Shown here piece after piece: positions 5,515-11,001 of a DNA stretch of 11,001 bases. Position 1 is the first letter of the stretch. The number at the start of each line of letters is the position of its first letter. The notes under the pieces are model-generated. The model ran no database searches. It saw nothing but the letters and a program-made list of their open reading frames with translations, and had not been told where the DNA came from. The translations under genes were made by a program, and so were the position numbers. Location of the stretch: the NCBI GenBank assembly GCA_003486645.1, contig DNGI01000119.1, forward strand, positions 1-11,001, read 5' to 3'. This stretch comes from Cyanobacteria bacterium UBA11370. GTDB taxonomy: Bacteria; Cyanobacteriota; Cyanobacteriia; Cyanobacteriales; Coleofasciculaceae.

Positions 5515-8500
5515 GTGACAGAAGCCAAAACCTACAAAGATACCGTCAATCTGCCCCAAACCCAATTTGACATGAGGGCAAATGCTGTCAAGCGGGAACC
5601 GGAACTACAAAAGTTTTGGGCAGATGAGAAAATTTATGAGCGACTGTCACAGACTAATCCCGGTGATATTTTTGTCTTGCATGATGGGCCACCTTATGCT
5701 AATGGTTCCCTACATACGGGACACGCCCTGAATAAAATTCTTAAGGATATTATTAATAAATATCAGCTCTTACAAGGTCGAAAAGTTCGCTACGTACCCG
5801 GTTGGGATTGTCACGGCTTGCCTATTGAGCTGAAAGTATTGCAAAATATGACAACCGAGGAGCGTCAGCAGTTAACGCCTTTAACCTTACGTCGAAAAGC
5901 CCAAAAGTTTGCCCAGAAAGCGATCGCAGAACAACGCAAAGGATTCCAGCGTTATGGCATTTGGGGAGATTGGGAACATCCTTATTTAACCATGACACCT
6001 GAATATGAAGCCGCTCAGATTGGTGTCTTCGGTCAGATGGTTCTCAAAGGCTATATTTATAGGGGGTTGAAACCTGTTCATTGGAGTCCCAGTTCCCAAA
6101 CCGCTCTGGCAGAAGCTGAGTTAGAATATCCTGAAGGTCATACCTCCCGCAGTCTTTATGCGGCTTTCCCGATAACGAAAGCGGGAGAAGAGGTTAAAGA
6201 TTTATTAGAGTCATACATATCGAATTTGGGTGTAGCAATCTGGACAACCACTCCTTGGACAATTCCAGGTAATTTAGCCGTAGCGGTAAATCCAGAACTT
6301 ACTTATGCGGTAGTGGAAGATCCGCGATTTATCCTTCCTGAAACAAAACCTGAAGAACCCACTCCAAAACCTACTAAAGGTTCAAGCCGTAGTAAAAAGA
6401 AAGGGAAAGGGTTTGGGTTTGGGCAAAAACAAGAGGACGATACCCCTAAATCCGAAACCTCGGAAACTGCCGTAACACAGGAACATCCCAAAGGATTTCG
6501 ATATTTAATTGTAGCGGCGGAATTAGTAGAGCGCTTATCTGAAACGTTAGAGACGCAACTGACTGTAAAAGCGACGTTTAAGGGCAAAGATTTAGAACAT
6601 TGCACCTATCGCCATCCTTTATATGACAGAGAAAGCCCCATTGTAATCGGTGGAGATTATGTCACCACAGAATCGGGTACAGGATTAGTGCATACTGCAC
6701 CTGGTCATGGTCAAGAAGACTTTGTTGTCGGTCAACGCTATAATTTACCAATCCTCTCACCTGTGGATGATCAAGGGAATTTTACCGCCGAAGCAGGTCA
6801 ATTTGCGGGATTGAATGTCTTAGGGGATGCCAATCAAGCGATTATTGCCGCACTCAAAGAAGCCGGATCATACTTAAAAGAAGAAAAATACGTTCATAAG
6901 TATCCCTACGATTGGCGTACCAAACAACCCACAATTTTTAGAGCAACAGAACAGTGGTTTGCTTCAGTCGAAGGATTCCGGGATGACGCACTCAAGGCGA
7001 TCGCATCCGTAAAATGGATTCCAGCTCAAGGGCAAAATCGCATTACTTCCATGGTAGCGGAGCGATCGGATTGGTGCATTTCTCGTCAGCGGAGTTGGGG
7101 TGTCCCTATTCCCGTATTTTATGATGAAGAAACCAACGAACCCTTACTTACAGAAGAAACCATTGCCCACGTTCAATCTATTATTGCTCAAAAAGGTTCG
7201 GATGCGTGGTGGCAATTATCAGTAAACGAATTATTACCCGAACAATACCTCAATAATGGTCGCACTTACCGCAAAGGTACTGATACCATGGATGTGTGGT
7301 TTGATTCGGGTTCCTCTTGGGCAGCGGTAGCCGAGCAACGGGATGAATTAAACTATCCTGTAGATGTATATCTGGAAGGATCAGATCAACATCGGGGTTG
7401 GTTCCAATCCAGTTTATTAACCAGTGTAGCGACCAATAAGATTGCACCCTATAAAACAGTATTGACTCATGGCTTTATTCTGGATGAACAAGGCCGTAAG
7501 ATGAGTAAGTCGTTAGGGAATGTCCTTGACCCCGCCATTATTATTGAAGGCGGGAAAAACCAAAAAGAAGAACCTCCCTATGGTGCAGATTTATTGCGGT
7601 TGTGGGTGTCTTCCGTTGATTATTCTAATGATGTCCCCATTAGTAAAACGATCCTGAAGCAACTATCGGATATCTATCGTAAGATTCGCAATACGGCACG
7701 ATTTTTATTAGGGAATTTGCATGACTTTGATCCGCGTCAGGATGCGGTTCCTTATGCAGAATTGCCAGAATTAGACCGCTATATGTTACACCGAATCACG
7801 GAAGTATTTGGAGAGATAACAGAGGCGTTTGAAAGTTATCAATTCTTCCGCTTTTTCCAAACGGTGCAGAATTTCTGTGTGGTTGATTTGTCGAACTTCT
7901 ATTTAGATATTGCCAAAGATCGACTTTATATCAGTCATCCGGATTCAATCCGCCGTCGTAGTTGTCAAACCGTATTAGCAGTAGCGCTGGAAAATTTAGC
8001 CCGCGCGATCGCACCCGTATTGTGCCATATGGCAGAGGATATCTGGCAATATCTGCCCTACAAAACTCCTTACAAATCAGTGTTTGAGTCGGGTTGGGTG
8101 AAGATAGAAGAGGAATGGAAAAAACCAGAATTAGCAGAAGTATGGACAACGTTACGCGGTATCCGTACTGAAGTTAATAAAGTATTGGAGCAAGCTAGAA
8201 CTGAAAAGATGATAGGCTCTTCTTTAGAAGCCAAAGTTTTACTCTATGTCCCCGATGAAACATTAAGAGAACGGTTGCAGGAGTTGAACCCAACAGGCGC
8301 AGTCAAACGAGTTTCTGAACCTGAAACGATTGAATTACCGGAAGCTGAGGAAACCCAACCTGTAGTCGAAGAATTACCACCTGTCGTGCCAACGGTTGAA
8401 AGCGTTGATGAGGTGAATGTAGGGGAAGATTCAGATCCCTATTCACTTGAACAACAACAATTATGGAATCAGGCGACAGGATTATTAGCTGAATTATCGG

Positions 8501-9159
8501 TTTTCGTACAGGAATTATTCCAAGATAATCGACGTTCCTTATTAACAATCAGCATAATTGTAGCAACATCTCTCGCTACCAAAGTAACCCTAGCGGTGTT
8601 AAGTGCGATTAATTATTTGCCTCTAGTTCCAAATGTATTAGAACTGATTGGGATTGGATATAGTGCCTGGTTTGTCAAGCGTTATTTACTGTTTGAAACG
8701 AATCGAGAAGAGTTATTAGGGAAGGTGCGATCGCTAAAAACAGAAATTGTAGGTTTAGAGTCTCCTACTGAAGAAAAAGAGATGGAGGTAATTACTCCGA
8801 TCTCTTCTACACTTGAACCGATTTCTACAATTGATTCTGTTTCTACAGTGGAAGACTCCATAGAAGAAGTGACTCCAGAGGAAGAAACTTCTACTATTGA
8901 TCAATTGGTTAGTGTTGGGAATGGCGTAGACGAATTGCGTTATCTATTTTTAGCCTCTCAGGTAGAATTGCTAGAGTCACCTGAAGTGATTCAAACTGCA
9001 AATTATCATAGTCAGTCGGAAACCCTTGGAGTTGGTGTGGTGAAAGCTGATGGAGAGAAATGCGATCGCTGTTGGAATTATTCAACCGTTGTCGGGAAAA
9101 TTCCCGAACATCCCTTATTGTGCGATCGCTGTGATGCAGCGTTAGGAGGTCAATTTTAA
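5515..9159 (+). CDS. ileS: Isoleucyl-tRNA synthetase with inserted CAAD membrane-anchor domain
   Basis: Charges tRNA-Ile with isoleucine. Class I catalytic features are complete: HTGH 67-70, [10 protein letters not shown] 96-105, [10 protein letters not shown] 593-602, the GSDQHRGWF region 622-630 and KMSKS 662-666. The CP1 editing domain keeps [10 protein letters not shown] (244-253) and GHGQEDF with D402. The C-terminal zinc knuckles are C1183/C1186 and C1203/C1206. At 1214 aa it is about 250 residues longer than a normal bacterial IleRS, owing to two insertions: a Lys/Pro-rich linker (about 273-327) within the editing domain, and about 210 residues (about 927-1137) between the anticodon-binding region and the zinc knuckles. 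The second holds two membrane helices (about 1009-1033 and 1036-1056) and matches the cyanobacterial CAAD domain. GTG at 5515 is chosen because the following residues ([16 protein letters not shown]) look like the usual cyanobacterial IleRS start. No T-box was seen. Confidence 0.97.
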   Translation: MTEAKTYKDTVNLPQTQFDMRANAVKREPELQKFWADEKIYERLSQTNPGDIFVLHDGPPYANGSLHTGHALNKILKDIINKYQLLQGRKVRYVPGWDCHGLPIELKVLQNMTTEERQQLTPLTLRRKAQKFAQKAIAEQRKGFQRYGIWGDWEHPYLTMTPEYEAAQIGVFGQMVLKGYIYRGLKPVHWSPSSQTALAEAELEYPEGHTSRSLYAAFPITKAGEEVKDLLESYISNLGVAIWTTTPWTIPGNLAVAVNPELTYAVVEDPRFILPETKPEEPTPKPTKGSSRSKKKGKGFGFGQKQEDDTPKSETSETAVTQEHPKGFRYLIVAAELVERLSETLETQLTVKATFKGKDLEHCTYRHPLYDRESPIVIGGDYVTTESGTGLVHTAPGHGQEDFVVGQRYNLPILSPVDDQGNFTAEAGQFAGLNVLGDANQAIIAALKEAGSYLKEEKYVHKYPYDWRTKQPTIFRATEQWFASVEGFRDDALKAIASVKWIPAQGQNRITSMVAERSDWCISRQRSWGVPIPVFYDEETNEPLLTEETIAHVQSIIAQKGSDAWWQLSVNELLPEQYLNNGRTYRKGTDTMDVWFDSGSSWAAVAEQRDELNYPVDVYLEGSDQHRGWFQSSLLTSVATNKIAPYKTVLTHGFILDEQGRKMSKSLGNVLDPAIIIEGGKNQKEEPPYGADLLRLWVSSVDYSNDVPISKTILKQLSDIYRKIRNTARFLLGNLHDFDPRQDAVPYAELPELDRYMLHRITEVFGEITEAFESYQFFRFFQTVQNFCVVDLSNFYLDIAKDRLYISHPDSIRRRSCQTVLAVALENLARAIAPVLCHMAEDIWQYLPYKTPYKSVFESGWVKIEEEWKKPELAEVWTTLRGIRTEVNKVLEQARTEKMIGSSLEAKVLLYVPDETLRERLQELNPTGAVKRVSEPETIELPEAEETQPVVEELPPVVPTVESVDEVNVGEDSDPYSLEQQQLWNQATGLLAELSVFVQELFQDNRRSLLTISIIVATSLATKVTLAVLSAINYLPLVPNVLELIGIGYSAWFVKRYLLFETNREELLGKVRSLKTEIVGLESPTEEKEMEVITPISSTLEPISTIDSVSTVEDSIEEVTPEEETSTIDQLVSVGNGVDELRYLFLASQVELLESPEVIQTANYHSQSETLGVGVVKADGEKCDRCWNYSTVVGKIPEHPLLCDRCDAALGGQF
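6331..6495 (+). other. ileS: Low-complexity basic insertion in the IleRS editing domain
   Basis: Residues about 273-327 interrupt the conserved stretch between [10 protein letters not shown] and [14 protein letters not shown], which normally lie close together in bacterial IleRS. The insert begins Pro/Glu-rich, has a strongly basic middle ([17 protein letters not shown], 289-305) and ends Glu/Thr/Ser-rich. It is probably a disordered loop on the surface of CP1, and the frame is clean on both sides. Boundaries are estimated by eye. Confidence 0.7.
8293..8925 (+). other. ileS: CAAD domain plus acidic linkers inserted in IleRS
   Basis: IleRS residues about 927-1137. An acidic, Pro/Val-rich linker (930-975) leads to an amphipathic helix (about 978-1004), two hydrophobic helices (about 1009-1033 and 1036-1056), a basic-acidic helix ([20 protein letters not shown], 1055-1074) and a second acidic Ser/Thr linker (1082-1128), after which normal IleRS sequence resumes at [19 protein letters not shown] was described as an appended or inserted domain in several cyanobacterial aminoacyl-tRNA synthetases (Glu, Ile, Leu, Val) that directs them to thylakoid membranes, and is related to plant CURT1. 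The assignment here is by recognition of pattern, not a profile search. Confidence 0.85.
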
Positions 9160-9173
9160 TGATAAGATAGTGT

Positions 9174-9268
9174 TATGATGTCCGGCAAATCACCCATAAT
9201 AAAAAGTCTCCCCCTCTCTCCCTCTCTCCCCCTCACTCTTTTTTAGGGTTATTCAACCGGACATGATA
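9174..9268. repeat. Inverted-repeat element with pyrimidine core between ileS and ppx
   Basis: The ends are imperfect inverted repeats of about 30 bp. The left end reads TATGATGTCCGG (9174-9185) and the right end, read on the minus strand, TATCATGTCCGG (9268-9257); further in, ACCC and an A-rich run also match. The core is nearly pure pyrimidine (9208-9238) with two overlapping CCCTCTCTCCC copies. With a length of 95 bp and no coding sequence it could be a MITE remnant, and lying just after ileS and facing ppx it could stop transcription from both sides. The rest of the 236-bp gap (9269-9395) shows no gene. Confidence 0.45.
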
Positions 9269-9395
9269 TGTCGCGTTTCTTTTATTAATCGGTATCGTCG
9301 AAATCGAAACCCACGCCCTCTATAAGTGGCAAGAAAGTGGGCGGGAATGTCGGTTTTCGGGTTGTCTGTGCTGCTAGATCGACTCCTTATCCCTT

Positions 9396-10991
9396 TTAAC
9401 TTATCATCACGGCTGCTGATTCCAACGTCGCTACAACCTTAACCCCAAATTCCTCTTCAAAAACACCTTTTTTGTAATCCAAATTCCACAATTCCAAGGC
9501 ACAGGTATCATCAGGATTAGTCGGAACTAACCGCAAATGGAGTTCTTTAACCTCCGGGCGATAGTCACACCGAACTTGCGCGATCGCACCAATTTGTCGC
9601 CGATCCAAAGCAACCGCTAATCGTAACAACGCACTCAGTTGTCTTACCAGTAATCGGTATTGTTTGTTCGGTAAATTACTATAATTTTCATGCTTTTTCT
9701 TGGGAACACTGCGACGATGATAACGCGCTAAATTCGCAATCACGTCAATTTCCGTTTCCGTAAACCCCAACAATTCACCGTAGCGAATTAAATAATAGGA
9801 ATGCTTGTGGTGAGCGGAATGACTGATATATAACCCACAATTGTGTAAAATAGCGGCTGCCCAAAGCAATTCCTGTTCTTGAATACCCCAAAAGTGGAGA
9901 TAGCCTTTAGTTTGGTTAAATAAACTTAGGGCAAAATTCGCTACTCGCTCTCCAGATTCCAAATTAACCTGATATTTCTGAGCAACCGCTAACACACTCC
10001 GTTGACGTACTTCCCCCTGAAAGCGGAGTCGATCTTCAATCAAGCCTTGAGAGAGCATCCAATCAACAATAATACCCTCCCGCAGCGCCCGTTCCCCCAA
10101 CATTACAGACTCAATGCCCAGCAACGTCATTGCTTCCAATAAAATAACCGCACCTGCTACAATAATTTCTGACCGCCGCTCCGAAAGTCCTGGAATGACC
10201 GCCCGTTCCGCACAAGTCATACAAGCTAAACGCTTGACTATTTCTTTCAGTTCCCTACGACTAAGCTGATACCCATGCAGCGGGTTCGGAACCATACCCA
10301 ACTTTTCTCTCGCGTGTAGCGCCATCAGCGTCTCAATGGTGCCCGATGTCCCCACCAAACGCGCCTTTTCCATCGGTTCGAGATTAGCCAAAATATCCTC
10401 AACAGGACGTTCTAGCATTCCGCGAACATAGGCTTGCAAATATTGAAACTCGCGTTCACTAATCGGATCAGTCGTGATAAACTCACTCGTTAGCCGTACC
10501 GCCCCGATCTTTGTACTACTCAGAGAACGAGGGGCATGACTATCTCCCAAAATCAATTCCGTTGAACCACCGCCAATATCGATAATAATGTGGGGCTGGT
10601 TATTAAATTCCATCCCAGAAAGCACGCCCAAATAAATCCGCCGCGCTTCTTCCTGACCTGAAATCAGATTGACAAATAACCCTAATTGTGTGTCAACCTG
10701 CTGCAAAAACTCCCGTCCATTGGGGGCTTCCCGCACCGCACTCGTTGCCACGGCTACAATTTGTTCAGCATTAAAACTTTTTGCCAATTCCTGACACCGC
10801 TGTAAGGCTGCGATCGCCCGTCCCATCGCGGCAGGGGTCAAATTCCCCGTTTTGGGATCGCGTTCCCCCAGCCGTACCGTATCCTTTTCTCTGGCAATAA
10901 TCGTAAACGCGGGTAGCGTTGGGTCAATCCGCACGACTACCATATGAACAGAATTCTTGCTGCGATTGATATCGGTACGAATTCTGTTCAT
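9396..10991 (-). CDS. ppx: Exopolyphosphatase Ppx/GppA family, N-terminus scrambled at a foldback
   Basis: Ppx/GppA enzymes release phosphate from polyphosphate or turn pppGpp into ppGpp. The 531-aa length is close to E. coli Ppx. Visible parts: conserved REKDTVRLGERD (34-45), ATSAVREAPNG (82-92), catalytic-type Glu in ISGQEEARR (110-118), phosphate-2 loop IDIGGGSTELILG (137-149), LVGTSGTIETL (212-222), and an HD-like C-terminal domain from about residue 320 (LHNCGLYISHSAHHKHSYYLI, with HN at 383-384). The domain pair fits Ppx better than short GppA-only forms. The first 16 residues are abnormal: MNRI and NSVH are normal for the family but the eight between read RTDINRSK instead of LAAIDIGT, so the phosphate-1 motif is lost. 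This arises because the 22 bp at 10957-10978 are in the opposite orientation. The trustworthy gene body runs from 9396 to about 10943; the true start is not certain in this window. Confidence 0.93.
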   Translation of the reverse strand: MNRIRTDINRSKNSVHMVVVRIDPTLPAFTIIAREKDTVRLGERDPKTGNLTPAAMGRAIAALQRCQELAKSFNAEQIVAVATSAVREAPNGREFLQQVDTQLGLFVNLISGQEEARRIYLGVLSGMEFNNQPHIIIDIGGGSTELILGDSHAPRSLSSTKIGAVRLTSEFITTDPISEREFQYLQAYVRGMLERPVEDILANLEPMEKARLVGTSGTIETLMALHAREKLGMVPNPLHGYQLSRRELKEIVKRLACMTCAERAVIPGLSERRSEIIVAGAVILLEAMTLLGIESVMLGERALREGIIVDWMLSQGLIEDRLRFQGEVRQRSVLAVAQKYQVNLESGERVANFALSLFNQTKGYLHFWGIQEQELLWAAAILHNCGLYISHSAHHKHSYYLIRYGELLGFTETEIDVIANLARYHRRSVPKKKHENYSNLPNKQYRLLVRQLSALLRLAVALDRRQIGAIAQVRCDYRPEVKELHLRLVPTNPDDTCALELWNLDYKKGVFEEEFGVKVVATLESAAVMIS

Positions 10992-11001
10992 ATGGTAGTC
11001 G
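10934..11001. repeat. ppx: Perfect 23-bp inverted repeat (foldback) at the right edge, within ppx
   Basis: The left arm (10934-10956) and right arm (10979-11001) are perfect reverse complements over all 23 bp, around a 22-bp loop (10957-10978). The right arm reaches the last base of the window, so the repeat may continue outside. The inner 13 bp of each arm (ATGAACAGAATTC / GAATTCTGTTCAT) belong to the natural ppx start, encoding M1-I4 and N13-H16. The outer 10 bp (ATGGTAGTCG on the plus strand at right) duplicate the codons that follow H16. Confidence 0.95.
10944..11001 (+). CDS. ppx: Start of a second ppx copy on the plus strand, intact motif, cut by window edge
   Basis: From ATG at 10944 the plus strand reads MNRILAAIDIGTNSVHMVV, then leaves the window. 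This is the normal Ppx/GppA N-terminus with the phosphate-1 motif DIGTNS of the ASKHA fold, which the long minus-strand copy lacks. HMVV also continues exactly as in the minus-strand copy. There is no upstream leader or Shine-Dalgarno: the bases before the ATG are the reverse complement of the gene's own codons. It is therefore either the arm of an inverted duplication or a foldback artifact, not an independently expressed gene. Confidence 0.75.
   Translation, partial: MNRILAAIDIGTNSVHMVV

Noticed and set aside
5347..5565. Minus-strand frame overlapping the heptamer array and the ileS start
   Set aside because: Its hydrophobic [10 protein letters not shown] section is simply the translation of the heptamer repeat, and the frame runs into ileS codons.
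9285..9386. A 33-codon open stretch on the minus strand just after ppx (ending GFDFDDTD)
   Set aside because: No start codon in frame: a stop lies directly upstream. No homology recognised and it lies in a low-constraint gap.
10957..10978. A 22-bp invertible switch (phase variation) for ppx between 13-bp repeats
   Set aside because: A simple flip would leave the native upstream sequence beyond the right arm, but the bases there (10992-11001) duplicate internal ppx codons; no invertase gene is in view.

Overview
This 11-kb window comes from a cyanobacterium. It carries about 14 copies of the HIP1 octamer GCGATCGC, a Ycf66-family gene (known only from cyanobacteria and plastids) and an isoleucyl-tRNA synthetase with the cyanobacteria-specific CAAD membrane domain. 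Short tandem heptamers and pyrimidine-rich filler between genes also fit a filamentous or repeat-rich cyanobacterium. Genus cannot be fixed from the sequence alone. No tRNA, rRNA, CRISPR array, complete insertion sequence or phage gene was seen.

Layout, left to right: an intergenic stretch with a small terminator-like hairpin (1-228); a tandem two-domain 6-pyruvoyl/6-carboxy-tetrahydropterin synthase (229-1104, minus); an AT-rich divergent promoter region; an MsbA-type ABC exporter half-transporter (1268-3016, plus); a MITE-like inverted-repeat element (3046-3138) that supplies the stop codon of a convergent lone PIN-domain gene (3134-3625, minus); a divergent regulatory gap; a ycf66 gene with a long acidic repetitive tail (3824-5293, plus); a gap with G-runs and five AACCAAC heptamers; ileS (5515-9159, plus); a second inverted-repeat element (9174-9268); and a Ppx/GppA exopolyphosphatase (9396-10991, minus), which runs into a foldback palindrome at the right edge.

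Most genes are housekeeping functions with separate promoters, not one operon. The most tightly themed pair is ycf66 and ileS, which lie in the same direction 221 bp apart. Ycf66 has three predicted membrane helices and an acidic tail. IleRS has a roughly 210-residue insertion carrying two membrane helices flanked by acidic linkers, so it is probably anchored in the thylakoid membrane.

Two features deserve most attention. The first is the CAAD insertion in IleRS, together with a separate lysine-rich insertion in its editing domain. The second is the right edge. There the ppx 5' end appears twice in opposite orientations around a natural 13-bp inverted repeat. The long minus-strand copy has lost the phosphate-binding DIGTNS motif, while the short plus-strand copy keeps it. 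This looks like an inverted duplication or an amplification/assembly foldback. No convincing new multi-gene system is visible.
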